From Candidatus Margulisiibacteriota bacterium (lineage in GTDB: Bacteria; Margulisbacteria; WOR-1; XYC2-FULL-46-14; JAHJBW01), in the NCBI GenBank assembly GCA_018813405.1, contig JAHJBW010000101.1, positions 1-18,294 on the forward strand: 18,294 nt of DNA, given 5' to 3'. Positions 1-6,142 of the stretch are shown piece by piece. The translations under genes were made by a program, and so were the position numbers. Below the pieces are notes generated by a model, which was not told the DNA's origin, ran no database searches, and saw nothing but the letters and a program-made list of their open reading frames with translations. Numbering within the stretch: position 1 is the first letter of the stretch; each line of letters starts with the position of its first letter.

Positions 1-6
1 AAATCA

Positions 7-15
7 TGCTATAAT
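7..15 (+). promoter_or_regulatory. Extended -10 promoter element of aroC
   Basis: TG at 7-8, one base, then a perfect TATAAT at 10-15. The -35 would lie outside the window. The -10 ends only 8 nt before the aroC ATG at 24, so transcription should begin at about 22 and the mRNA would be leaderless or nearly so. No Shine-Dalgarno sequence sits between them, which agrees. Confidence 0.6.
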
Positions 16-23
16 TTTGCCAA

Positions 24-1082
24 ATGCTAAGATTTTTAACCGCGGGCGAATCTCACGGCCAGGCGCTTGTCGCCATTCTTGAAGGGATGGTCGCCAACCT
101 GCCGTTGGCCGAAGGCGATATCAATAAAGAACTGCAAAGAAGACAGGGCGGATACGGCCGCGGCGGACGCATGAAAATAGAAAAAGACAGGGCGCGCATA
201 CTTTCGGGCGTGCGTTTTGGCAAAACACTGGGAAGCCCTATCACCCTTATAATAGAAAACCTCGATTGGTCCAACTGGACCAAAATAATGGCAGTGGAAC
301 CCGGCAAAAGCGCTGAAGCGGTTACCCGGGCAAGGCCCGGACACGCGGATCTGGCAGGCATCACAAAATACAACCAGACCGATATCCGCAACATCCTTGA
401 AAGGGCTTCGGCCAGGGAGACTGCGGCAAGGGTGGCCATCTGCTCAATAGCCAAAAGACTGCTCTTTGAATTCGGGATACATATTACCAGCAGGATTGCT
501 CACGTTGGCGGAGAGACCAACAGCGAAAAGATCAAAACCCTGATCGACCAGACCCGCGAAGCCGGCGACACCCTGGGGGGCGTCTTTGAGGTTAAAATAG
601 AAAATGTTCCGGTTGGATTGGGAAGTTACGCGCATTATGATAGAAGGCTGGACGGCAAACTGGCACAAGCCTTTATGAGCATTCCGGCCGTCAAGGGTGT
701 GGAGATAGGCCTGGGGTTCGAGACTGCCAGGCTTTTTGGCTCAAAAGTACACGATGAGATATTTGTAGAGAACGGTAAATATGTCCGCAAGACCAACAAC
801 GCGGGCGGACTGGAAGGCGGCATTACAAATGGAGAACCTGTTATCATAAAAGCCGCCATGAAACCTATCTCTACCCTGCTAAAACCGCTCCATTCGGTGG
901 ACATTGCCGCCAAACAACCAGCCGAAGCCCATGTTGAAAGGTCTGATGTTTCCGCTGTCGAGGCCGCCGCGGTAGTCGGCGAAGCTGCTGCGGCTTTTGA
1001 GATCGCCAACGCCTTCCTGGAAAAATTCGGCGGGGATTCGCTCGAAGAGATCAAGGTCCGCCTCACCGCTTCACAAAAATAA
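24..1082 (+). CDS. aroC: Chorismate synthase
   Basis: Catalyses the last step of the shikimate pathway: 5-enolpyruvylshikimate-3-phosphate to chorismate, using reduced FMN, in the cytoplasm. The 352-residue length is usual for the family. Visible signatures in order are GESHGQALVAILEG near the N-terminus, the FMN/substrate motif RRQGGYGRGGRM, SGVRFGKTLGSPI, RPGHADLAGITKY followed by the RNILERASARETAARVA block, NNAGGLEGGITNG, and the C-terminal ERSDVSAVEAAAVVGE. All conserved stretches are intact and the reading frame is continuous. The ATG at 24 gives the canonical N-terminus MLRFLTAGESHG. There is no SD; the -10 is 8 nt upstream, so it is probably translated from a leaderless mRNA. No other shikimate gene follows; the next gene has its own promoter. 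Confidence 0.97.
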   Translation: MLRFLTAGESHGQALVAILEGMVANLPLAEGDINKELQRRQGGYGRGGRMKIEKDRARILSGVRFGKTLGSPITLIIENLDWSNWTKIMAVEPGKSAEAVTRARPGHADLAGITKYNQTDIRNILERASARETAARVAICSIAKRLLFEFGIHITSRIAHVGGETNSEKIKTLIDQTREAGDTLGGVFEVKIENVPVGLGSYAHYDRRLDGKLAQAFMSIPAVKGVEIGLGFETARLFGSKVHDEIFVENGKYVRKTNNAGGLEGGITNGEPVIIKAAMKPISTLLKPLHSVDIAAKQPAEAHVERSDVSAVEAAAVVGEAAAAFEIANAFLEKFGGDSLEEIKVRLTASQK

Positions 1083-1098
1083 TCCCCCGTGGTATAAT
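1070..1098 (+). promoter_or_regulatory. Promoter of the rpsP-trmD-rplS operon
   Basis: TTCACA at 1070-1075, a 17-nt spacer, then TATAAT at 1093-1098 preceded by an extended TG at 1090-1091. The -35 overlaps the last codons of aroC. Predicted start is about 1105, leaving a leader of about 70 nt before rpsP. That leader contains a short hairpin (arms 1116-1122 and 1126-1132, one G-T pair, 3-nt loop) followed by T-rich sequence. It could be a weak attenuator, but the stem is short. Confidence 0.7.
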
Positions 1099-1175
1099 AA
1101 AATTCAGGGCATTTCAGGCTCATTTTGAGCTTCGAGTTTTAAGTTTTTAATTTGATCTGATAGATAGGAGTAGAC

Positions 1176-1565
1176 ATGGCACCAAAGATAAAATTGCAGC
1201 GAGTTGGAGCGAAAAACAAACCAAAATACAGGATCATTGTCCAGGAAGAAAGGGCCAAGCTTAACGGCAGTGTCATAGAGATACTTGGCCAATACAACCC
1301 CCGAAAAGAGCCTTCGCTTTTCGAGTTCGACAAAGAAAAAATGGAAAAGTGGATCAAGAACGGCGCCCAACCTACCGAAAAAGTCCGCATTTTGCTCGGC
1401 AAAGCAGGCGTTCTGCCCCCTGTCGACCTGCAATCGCTTACCAAACGCAAGTCAAAATCCCAGCAAGAAGAGCAGCCAGCTGCCGCAGGCGAAGCTCCCA
1501 AGGAAGGAGGAGCCGCCGCAGAAGAAAAACCAGCTGAACCCAAACCCGAAGAGGAGGCAAAGTAA
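1176..1565 (+). CDS. rpsP: 30S ribosomal protein S16
   Basis: Structural protein of the small ribosomal subunit, needed for 30S assembly. The N-terminal ~85 residues are a typical S16: MAPKIKLQRVGAKNKPKYRI, the IEILGQYNPRKEP block, and the WIKNGAQPTEKVRILLGKAG block. The remaining ~45 residues are a low-complexity tail rich in Lys, Glu, Ala and Pro that lacks the S16 fold and makes the protein (129 aa) longer than the usual 80-90. The start is fixed by the SD AGGAG at 1166-1170, five bases before the ATG. It is the first gene of the operon, and its stop overlaps the start of khpA in a TAATG junction. Confidence 0.96.
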   Translation: MAPKIKLQRVGAKNKPKYRIIVQEERAKLNGSVIEILGQYNPRKEPSLFEFDKEKMEKWIKNGAQPTEKVRILLGKAGVLPPVDLQSLTKRKSKSQQEEQPAAAGEAPKEGGAAAEEKPAEPKPEEEAK

Positions 1566-1807
1566 TGAAAGAACTCGTTGAATACATCGTCAAAGCTCTT
1601 GTAGACAAGCCGGAAGAAGTGAATGTGCAGGAAACTTTGGGTGAGACAGTGACCATTATAGAGGTCAGCGTCAGTTCTGACGATGTAGGCAAGGTCATAG
1701 GCAAAGAAGGCCGCATTGCCAACGCCATCCGCACCGTAGCCAAGGCCGCGGGGGCCAAGCAAAAAAAGAGAGTGTCTGTTGAAATTCTTACAAAGGAGCA
1801 AGCATAA
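1565..1807 (+). CDS. khpA: KH-domain RNA-binding protein KhpA
   Basis: A single-KH-domain small protein (80 aa) of the KhpA/YlqC family. It binds RNA and in Gram-positive species partners with KhpB/Jag to affect cell division and small-RNA metabolism; that role is family knowledge, not seen here. The KH signature is VIGKEGRIANAIRTV with the GKEG loop at about residues 40-43. The start overlaps the rpsP stop by one base, with GAGGAGG at 1551-1557 as SD. Position directly behind rpsP is characteristic of the family. Confidence 0.93.
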   Translation: MKELVEYIVKALVDKPEEVNVQETLGETVTIIEVSVSSDDVGKVIGKEGRIANAIRTVAKAAGAKQKKRVSVEILTKEQA

Positions 1808-2262
1808 TGGAACAAAAACCTAAAATAGAACACAAAAAGGTCCCCGGACAAAAACTTGAACTTAAGCGCGTGGTAATGGTGAAAGCCATTGTCACCGAGG
1901 CCTTTAAGGCCAACCTTACCAAAGAACTTGAAAGGGCAATGAACAACATCGACCAGCAAATGTCCGCCATGGAATCAAAGGGCAAGCAATACATGGACAG
2001 CCTTAAGAACAAGGGCATGATGCAAAAGGCCAGCGCGTTCAAACAGCAAATAGACGACGAAAAAGCAAGGCAGGCGGCGGCCAAATCCGACCTGATGCTT
2101 AAAATAGAAGAAGCTAAAGGCTTGGTGCTGGGCACTGAATTCGTCCAGGGTCCGCTTGAAGGCCCTGTAGTGGTCGAGGTTGGCGACAACCTGTACAAAA
2201 AGGTTGGCGGCGCCGAGGTCATTGTCAAAGACGGCATCATTCAGGAAATTCGCGGCATATAA
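1807..2262 (+). CDS. YlqD-like protein of the trmD operon
   Basis: A 151-residue protein with a charged, probably coiled-coil middle (about residues 35-100, rich in Lys, Glu, Gln and Met) and a small beta-rich C-terminal part with the pattern GLVLGTEFVQGPLEGPVVVE and ending IVKDGIIQEIRGI. Length, layout, C-terminal pattern and operon position match the YlqD family known from Bacillus, whose function is not established. It starts in a TAATG overlap with khpA, with AAGGAG at 1793-1798. In Firmicutes ylqD is followed by rimM; here trmD follows directly, so rimM is absent from this operon. I do not know whether this protein takes over any RimM-like role. Confidence 0.78.
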   Translation: MEQKPKIEHKKVPGQKLELKRVVMVKAIVTEAFKANLTKELERAMNNIDQQMSAMESKGKQYMDSLKNKGMMQKASAFKQQIDDEKARQAAAKSDLMLKIEEAKGLVLGTEFVQGPLEGPVVVEVGDNLYKKVGGAEVIVKDGIIQEIRGI

Positions 2263-2265
2263 AAC

Positions 2266-2991
2266 TTGAAGATCGACATTCTAACCCTGTTCCCCGGGAT
2301 GTTCTGCGGGCCTTTCACCGAAAGCCTGCTCAAAAAAGCTCAGGACAAAGGCCTGATCTCCATTAACATCGTTGATATCCGCGATTTCACGCAAGACAAG
2401 CACAAAACCGCAGACGACACGCCATATGGCGGAGGGCCGGGCATGGTGCTCAAGCCAGAGCCGGTCTTCAGGGCCATAAGGTCGCTTTCTCCTTCTAAAA
2501 GCACCAGGATAATACTGACCACCCCTGCAGGCAAAAGACTTGACCAAACAATGGCCGCTAAGCTTGCCGAAGAAAAACACCTTGTCGTTCTGTGCGGGCA
2601 CTATGAAGGGATCGACGAAAGGATAAGAGAACAGTTCGTGACAGATGAAATTTCCATAGGCGATTACGTCCTTACCGGCGGGGAATTGCCCGCGATGATA
2701 ATAGCCGAATGCGTCTGCCGCCTGATCCCCGGGGTGGTAAAAGAGGAAGAATCGCTTCAAAGGGAGTCCTTCAATAATGGCTTGCTTGACTTCCCATGCT
2801 ACACCAGGCCGGAAGAATTCGAGGGCCAGCGGGTACCAAAGGATCTGCTTTCGGGCAATCACGCCCTGATCGATAGGTTCAGAAGAAAACAAATGTTGAA
2901 GCGCACTCTTTTCGATAGGCCGGAGATGCTGGCCAGTGCAGATCTGACAGGAGAAGACAGGGTTATCCTAAGGGAAATTTTGGGGGAATGA
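2266..2991 (+). CDS. trmD: tRNA (guanine-N1)-methyltransferase TrmD
   Basis: Methylates G37 at N1 in tRNAs reading CNN codons, preventing +1 frameshifting; it is a SPOUT-class SAM enzyme with a trefoil knot. The 241-residue protein shows the diagnostic blocks: KIDILTLFPGMF at the start, DDTPYGGGPGMVLKPEP, LCGHYEGIDERI, the knot segment EISIGDYVLTGGELPAM, and YTRPEEFEGQRVP followed by LLSGNH. The start must be TTG at 2266, because no ATG or GTG gives the conserved N-terminus. There is no good SD and only 3 nt separate it from the previous stop, so translation is probably coupled. Its stop overlaps the next start (ATGA). Confidence 0.97.
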   Translation: MKIDILTLFPGMFCGPFTESLLKKAQDKGLISINIVDIRDFTQDKHKTADDTPYGGGPGMVLKPEPVFRAIRSLSPSKSTRIILTTPAGKRLDQTMAAKLAEEKHLVVLCGHYEGIDERIREQFVTDEISIGDYVLTGGELPAMIIAECVCRLIPGVVKEEESLQRESFNNGLLDFPCYTRPEEFEGQRVPKDLLSGNHALIDRFRRKQMLKRTLFDRPEMLASADLTGEDRVILREILGE

Positions 2992-3536
2992 CAGCAAAAA
3001 TGGCCAAAGTCTATATTGCACTTATCCACTATCCGGTGTATAATAAAAGAAAGAATATCGTTGCCACCAATATAACAGGTTTTGACTTGCATGATATTGC
3101 TCGCGCGTGTGCAACATATGGAGTAGAACAGTTTTTTGTCGTTAACCCTATAAGCGCACAGCTAGAGTTCGCCGGGAAGATAATTGACTGCTGGAAGAGC
3201 GAGAAAAGCTACCGGCATAACTGGACCAGGGCCAAAGCTTTCAGAAAAGTTAAATTGGCCGCTACTTTGGAAGAAGTACTTAAAAAGCTGAAAAAGCCTA
3301 TTGTAGTAGCCACCTCGGCCAAAGCAAAGGGGGGGGCCAGCTTTAAGGCGCTGAGAAGCAAGATGAAAAAAAGCAAAAGGCCTTTTTTGATCTTGCTGGG
3401 AACCGGCTGGGGCATGACCAACGAGGTCCTGGACAAGGCTGATATTTGTTTGGAACGCATTAAGGCAAAAGCCGAATATAACCATCTTTCAGTAAGGTCG
3501 GCGGCAGCCATAATACTGGACAGGTTATTGAGCTAA
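2988..3536 (+). CDS. SPOUT-type RNA methyltransferase (PF09936-like)
   Basis: A 182-residue putative SAM-dependent RNA methyltransferase resembling the small family found between trmD and rplS in several phyla. The C-terminal third carries the recognisable block LLGTGWGMTNEVLDKADICL and then YNHLSVRSAAAIILDRLL, the knotted SAM-binding region of SPOUT enzymes. The N-terminus has IALIHYPVYNKRK and the DLHDIARACATYGVEQFFVV block. The RNA target is unknown. The ATG at 2988 overlaps the trmD stop; a second ATG at 3000 (giving MAKVYIALIHYP) is also plausible because GGGGGA lies 12 nt upstream of it. An eight-G run sits inside the coding sequence at 3329-3336. Confidence 0.85.
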   Translation: MTAKMAKVYIALIHYPVYNKRKNIVATNITGFDLHDIARACATYGVEQFFVVNPISAQLEFAGKIIDCWKSEKSYRHNWTRAKAFRKVKLAATLEEVLKKLKKPIVVATSAKAKGGASFKALRSKMKKSKRPFLILLGTGWGMTNEVLDKADICLERIKAKAEYNHLSVRSAAAIILDRLLS

Positions 3537-3537
3537 T

Positions 3538-3542
3538 GGAGG
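3538..3542 (+). promoter_or_regulatory. Ribosome binding site deciding the rplS start
   Basis: GGAGG with an 8-nt spacer to the ATG at 3551. It lies just inside the upstream in-frame ATG at 3536, so that earlier ATG is not the likely start. Confidence 0.7.
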
Positions 3543-3550
3543 AAGATAAA

Positions 3551-3913
3551 ATGGGAATAATCGATGAAATGGAAAAAAAGCAGATCAACGAAAAAGTGGC
3601 CCAATTCAATGTGGGAGACACCGTAAAGGTCTTCTACAAGATCAAGGAAGGCGACAAAGAGCGCATACAGCCCTATGAGGGGATAGTCATTAAAAGGCAG
3701 GGCTCTGGCAGCCGCGAAACCTTTACCGTGCGCAAGATATTCCAGGGTGTTGGCGTGGAAAGAACGTTTCCCGTTCATTCTCCCCGCATTGAGAACATAC
3801 AAATAATTCGCAGTGGAAAAGTTCGCAGAGCTAAACTATACTATCTAAGGGACAAGATAGGCAAAGCGGCAACCACTATTACCGAGAAAAAAGCTGAAAC
3901 CAAAGAAGCTTGA
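3551..3913 (+). CDS. rplS: 50S ribosomal protein L19
   Basis: Large-subunit ribosomal protein located at the 30S-50S interface. The protein has the expected L19 motifs: FNVGDTVKVFYKIKEGDKER, PYEGIVIKRQGSGSRETFTV, GVGVERTFPVHSPRIE and KVRRAKLYYLRDKIGKAA, with a short charged tail. I chose the ATG at 3551 (about 120 aa) because GGAGG at 3538-3542 is correctly spaced for it. An in-frame ATG at 3536, in a TAATG overlap with the methyltransferase stop, would add five residues. It is the last ribosomal gene of the operon, and lepB follows after 4 nt. Confidence 0.95.
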   Translation: MGIIDEMEKKQINEKVAQFNVGDTVKVFYKIKEGDKERIQPYEGIVIKRQGSGSRETFTVRKIFQGVGVERTFPVHSPRIENIQIIRSGKVRRAKLYYLRDKIGKAATTITEKKAETKEA

Positions 3914-3917
3914 GTAC

Positions 3918-4496
3918 ATGAACAAAGAAACCATAAATCCCCACACCAAAAAATCGTCCAGCCCGGCGGAAGAAAGTTTTGGTGTGGGGATAAAGAAATG
4001 GTTGTGGGACTGGAGCGAGACAATTGTTGTTGCCCTGGCGCTGGCGCTTATCATCCGCGCTTTTTTCCTGCAGGTATTCTGGATACCCTCTGGCTCAATG
4101 GAACCCGGCTTAAAGCTTTATGACCGGCTGGTGGTCAACAAGTTCATCTATCATTTCAAAGAACCCCGGCGCATGGACGTTATCGTCTTTAAATATCCAA
4201 AAGACACGTCAAAAGATTTCATAAAACGCATTGTGGGCCTGCCAGGAGAAAAGCTTATGGTACGCAACGGAGTCATCCATATCAATGGCCAGCCCATTGA
4301 AGAAACCCACCCCATGAACAAAGACCTTAGCGATTTTGGTCCGGTCGAGATACCGGCTGACAGCTATTTTGCCATGGGGGACAACCGCCCATATTCCGCC
4401 GATTCCCGCATCTGGGGATTTGTGCCCCGCAAGAACATCTACGGCCCCGCCTTTGTAAAGATATGGCCAATCTGGCAGCTGGGCCCCATAAAATAG
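3918..4496 (+). CDS. lepB: Signal peptidase I
   Basis: Membrane-bound serine/lysine protease of family S26 that removes signal peptides from exported proteins. After a short cytoplasmic stretch there is one membrane segment (about residues 33-55, TIVVALALALIIRAFFLQVF), then the catalytic serine motif IPSGSMEPGL, the catalytic lysine in KDFIKRIVGLPGEKL, and the conserved MGDNRPYSADSRIWGFVP box. The length of 192 is normal for a one-membrane-span enzyme. It starts 4 nt after rplS without a clear SD, so translational coupling is likely. A perfect 15-bp inverted repeat lies in its first 25 codons (3937-3991) and could affect expression. Confidence 0.95.
   Translation: MNKETINPHTKKSSSPAEESFGVGIKKWLWDWSETIVVALALALIIRAFFLQVFWIPSGSMEPGLKLYDRLVVNKFIYHFKEPRRMDVIVFKYPKDTSKDFIKRIVGLPGEKLMVRNGVIHINGQPIEETHPMNKDLSDFGPVEIPADSYFAMGDNRPYSADSRIWGFVPRKNIYGPAFVKIWPIWQLGPIK
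3937..3991 (+). repeat. 15-bp perfect inverted repeat inside the start of lepB
   Basis: Left arm ATCCCCACACCAAAA at 3937-3951, right arm TTTTGGTGTGGGGAT at 3977-3991, with a 25-nt loop. The hairpin begins 19 nt after the lepB ATG, within codons 7-25. No T-run follows on the plus strand, so it is not a classical terminator. Confidence 0.9.
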
Positions 4497-4506
4497 CTCC
4501 ACAGTT

Positions 4507-4543
4507 TTAACATTTAACATTTAACTTTTAATATTTAACTTTT
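4507..4543 (+). repeat. AT-rich short tandem repeat between lepB and rnhB
   Basis: Two exact TTAACAT units at 4507-4520, then degenerate copies (TTAACTTTT, ATATTTAACTTTT). It fills the space upstream of the rnhB -10 and may act as an AT-rich UP-like element, or may be simple slippage. Confidence 0.6.
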
Positions 4544-4545
4544 CT

Positions 4546-4554
4546 TGTTATACT
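4546..4554 (+). promoter_or_regulatory. Extended -10 promoter of rnhB
   Basis: TG at 4546-4547, one base, then TATACT at 4549-4554. No good -35 is found 16-18 nt upstream, only T/A-rich repeats. The -10 ends 10 nt before the rnhB ATG, predicting a leader of only a few nucleotides. The spacing and the following bases (TGCCAATATG) resemble the aroC start (TGCCAAATG). Confidence 0.55.
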
Positions 4555-4564
4555 TTGTGCCAAT

Positions 4565-5212
4565 ATGGCACGCCCCAGCAGAAAACTAGAGAACGAACTG
4601 CGCGGTAAAGGGTTTCATCTTGTCGCCGGCGTGGATGAAGCGGGTAGAGGCCCGCTGGCAGGACCGGTAGTTGCGGCCGCGGTTATTTTTCCACCAGGAT
4701 ACAAGAACGCCGGGATAGATAATTCAAAAAAGCTGTCGGAAAAAAAGAGAAAGAAATTGCTGCGCGACATTGAAAGGGCCGCGCTCTCTATAGGCATAGG
4801 CATTGTGGATGCTGACACGATAGACAGGGTCAACATACTAAAGGCCACCCTGCTTGCCATGCAGACAGCCGTAGAAAACCTATCTCCCCGGCCAGAGTTC
4901 ATTCTTATTGACGGAAGGGACCGTTTACGGATGCCCATCCCCCAAAAAGCCATCATCAGGGGTGACTCGCTTTGCTTTTCGGTAGCCGCCGCCTCCATTG
5001 TGGCCAAAGTCACGCGCGACAGAATAATGAACGAATATCACATAACATATCCAGATTATGGATTTACGCGGCACAAGGGATACGGCACCAGTCAACACTT
5101 ACAGAAAATACTCGAACATGGCCCCTGCCCTATCCACCGCAGGTCATACGCTCCAGTAAGCGCGGCTCCGCAAACCGAGATAAGACTTGACATTCGAAAG
5201 GTTAACACTTAA
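4565..5212 (+). CDS. rnhB: Ribonuclease HII
   Basis: Cleaves the RNA strand of RNA-DNA hybrids and removes single ribonucleotides misincorporated in DNA. The 215-residue protein has the family signature VDEAGRGPLAGPVVAA (catalytic Asp-Glu at about residues 23-24), FILIDGRDRL with a further catalytic Asp, and the SVAAASIVAKVTRDRIM block with the last acidic residue. The C-terminus has the GYGTSQHLQKILEHGPCPIHRRSY block, also typical. The start ATG has no SD and sits 10 nt after an extended -10, so the mRNA is probably leaderless. The HU promoter lies in its 3' end. Confidence 0.96.
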   Translation: MARPSRKLENELRGKGFHLVAGVDEAGRGPLAGPVVAAAVIFPPGYKNAGIDNSKKLSEKKRKKLLRDIERAALSIGIGIVDADTIDRVNILKATLLAMQTAVENLSPRPEFILIDGRDRLRMPIPQKAIIRGDSLCFSVAAASIVAKVTRDRIMNEYHITYPDYGFTRHKGYGTSQHLQKILEHGPCPIHRRSYAPVSAAPQTEIRLDIRKVNT

Positions 5213-5215
5213 AAT
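5187..5215 (+). promoter_or_regulatory. Promoter of the HU gene
   Basis: Perfect TTGACA at 5187-5192, 17-nt spacer, TAAAAT at 5210-5215 (one mismatch to consensus). It overlaps the last codons of rnhB. The predicted start at about 5222 leaves a short leader holding the strong SD of the HU gene. Confidence 0.72.
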
Positions 5216-5228
5216 AAATTATTCAAAA

Positions 5229-5233
5229 GGAGG
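5229..5233 (+). promoter_or_regulatory. Ribosome binding site deciding the HU start
   Basis: GGAGG within a long AAAGGAGGTG match to the anti-SD, 8 nt before the ATG at 5242. It overlaps an alternative in-frame GTG at 5233, which is therefore not used. Confidence 0.8.
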
Positions 5234-5241
5234 TGAATCGA

Positions 5242-5514
5242 ATGAACAAACAGGAATTGGTCGCGTCAGTTGCCAAAAAAACCGATATGCCTAAAAGCAC
5301 GATACAAAATATCGTCGACTGCACCTTTGAATCGATCTCGGCTTCCTTGAAAAAGGGACAGCAGGTAAGGATGGTTGGTTTCGGCACCTGGAAGAAACAA
5401 AAGAGAAAAGCTCGCACCGGCCGCAATCCCAAGACCGGAAAACCGTTAAAGATCGCTGCCAGGAACGTGGCAAAGTTCTCTATGAGCTCTCAACTGTACG
5501 ACTTGTTGAACTAG
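5242..5514 (+). CDS. HU-family nucleoid DNA-binding protein
   Basis: Small basic histone-like protein that bends and compacts DNA as a dimer. From the ATG at 5242 it is 90 residues, exactly the HU size. It begins MNKQELVASVAKKTDMPKS, contains the DNA-binding arm signature GFGTWKKQKRKARTGRNPKT with the intercalating proline region, and ends in a helix (SMSSQLYDLLN). It has its own promoter inside rnhB and a strong intrinsic terminator 22 nt after the stop, so it is probably a highly expressed single-gene unit. Confidence 0.95.
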   Translation: MNKQELVASVAKKTDMPKSTIQNIVDCTFESISASLKKGQQVRMVGFGTWKKQKRKARTGRNPKTGKPLKIAARNVAKFSMSSQLYDLLN

Positions 5515-5535
5515 CTCTAAGAAAGCTTTTTTCTG

Positions 5536-5570
5536 AAAAAACCCGTCTCAAGGCGGGTTTTTTCTTTTTA
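5536..5570 (+). terminator. Rho-independent terminator after the HU gene
   Basis: Stem AAAAAACCCGTC / GGCGGGTTTTTT around a TCAA loop (12 bp with one G-T pair), running into a T-rich tail that ends about 5569. The A-run on the 5' arm also gives a T-run on the minus strand, so it may act in both directions. Confidence 0.93.
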
Positions 5571-5592
5571 CACCCACTGTCAGAAAACGCTA

Positions 5593-5652
5593 CACTACTT
5601 CGCCCTTCGTCCCCCTACGCTAAAGCTTCGGAGGACTCGTGGCTTCGTAGTG
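5593..5652. repeat. Imperfect palindromic repeat unit 1
   Basis: Outer arms CACTACttcGCC (5593-5604) and GGCttcGTAGTG (5641-5652) pair at 9 of 12 positions. The interior contains CTACGCTAAAGCTTCGGAGGA, of a type seen as dispersed non-coding repeats in other bacteria. It shares CTTCGGAGG (5626-5634) with the neighbouring palindrome. No credible ORF covers this stretch, so 5571-5761 is non-coding repeat sequence. Confidence 0.6.
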
Positions 5653-5682
5653 CAAGCACATAACTTGGCATTTTTATAGGAT

Positions 5683-5745
5683 TTTTCAGGCCATGGCCTC
5701 CGAAGTCCCTCGACAAGCTCGGGACTTCGGAGGCTGGCATGAAAA
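5683..5745. repeat. Long palindrome (REP/MITE-like unit 2)
   Basis: A perfect 14-bp core, GCCTCCGAAGTCCC at 5696-5709 and GGGACTTCGGAGGC at 5721-5734, encloses an 11-nt loop TCGACAAGCTC. The arms extend imperfectly outwards to TTTTCAGGCCATG (5683 onward) and TGGCATGAAAA (to 5745). The CGACAAGCTC core resembles REP-like repeats common in many bacterial genomes. No T-run follows, so it is a poor terminator. Confidence 0.8.
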
Positions 5746-5761
5746 TTGCTAGTCCTGGGGC

Positions 5762-6142
5762 ATGGGAAAATGGAGCAAAGAATTAGGGGCTCAGGGTGAA
5801 GAGGCGGCCTGCCGCTATCTGGAGCAAAAAGGCTTCTATATAATAGAAAGGAATTTCTACTCCTCGCACGGCGAGATAGATATTGTTGCCGCTGATAACG
5901 ATTTTCTTGTTTTTGTCGAAGTAAAGAATTATTCATTCCGCAGTTACGGCACTCCAGTCGGCGCCATTGGCAGGACAAAAAGACAAAACCTTATTATTAC
6001 CGCCCGCACCTACCTGTCAAAAAAAGGCAACCCCAGGAAACACGTCAGGTTCGATGTCGTCACTATTTACAGAAGCTTTAATGGCGAAAAGATCATTAAA
6101 CATTACAAGAACGCATTTTATGTAAAGGGGGACAACAAATAA
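5762..6142 (+). CDS. yraN: YraN family (UPF0102) nuclease-fold protein
   Basis: A 126-residue member of UPF0102/YraN, small proteins with a PD-(D/E)XK restriction-endonuclease-like fold and no established cellular function. The nuclease motif is visible as HGEIDIVAADNDFLVFVEVK at about residues 36-55, with Glu, Asp and the ExK pair in place. The N-terminus GAQGEEAACRYLEQKGF is also typical. The ATG at 5762 has only a weak SD (GGGG) and follows directly on the repeat island. Its stop abuts the start of the comM-like gene (6143), and yraN-comM neighbourhood is common, suggesting a DNA-processing link. Confidence 0.9.
   Translation: MGKWSKELGAQGEEAACRYLEQKGFYIIERNFYSSHGEIDIVAADNDFLVFVEVKNYSFRSYGTPVGAIGRTKRQNLIITARTYLSKKGNPRKHVRFDVVTIYRSFNGEKIIKHYKNAFYVKGDNK

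Noticed and set aside
1116..1132. Leader hairpin before rpsP as a ribosomal-protein autoregulatory site or attenuator
   Set aside because: The stem is seven pairs with one G-T pair and a 3-nt loop, and I know of no S16 leader motif it matches. Mentioned only within the promoter entry.
1139..1801. Long minus-strand frame opposite rpsP and khpA
   Set aside because: It is an antisense shadow of two certain genes, with no ribosome binding site or recognisable product.
1438..1959. 173-codon minus-strand frame opposite rpsP/khpA/ylqD-like
   Set aside because: Low-complexity antisense frame with no family resemblance, covering three real genes.
5571..5592. CRISPR-like repeats in the repeat island
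   Set aside because: The units are inverted, not regularly spaced direct repeats, and there are no spacers or cas genes.
5595..5978. Open frame on the minus strand over the repeat island and yraN (127 codons)
   Set aside because: It runs through palindromic repeats and antisense to a well-supported yraN, and the product resembles no family.
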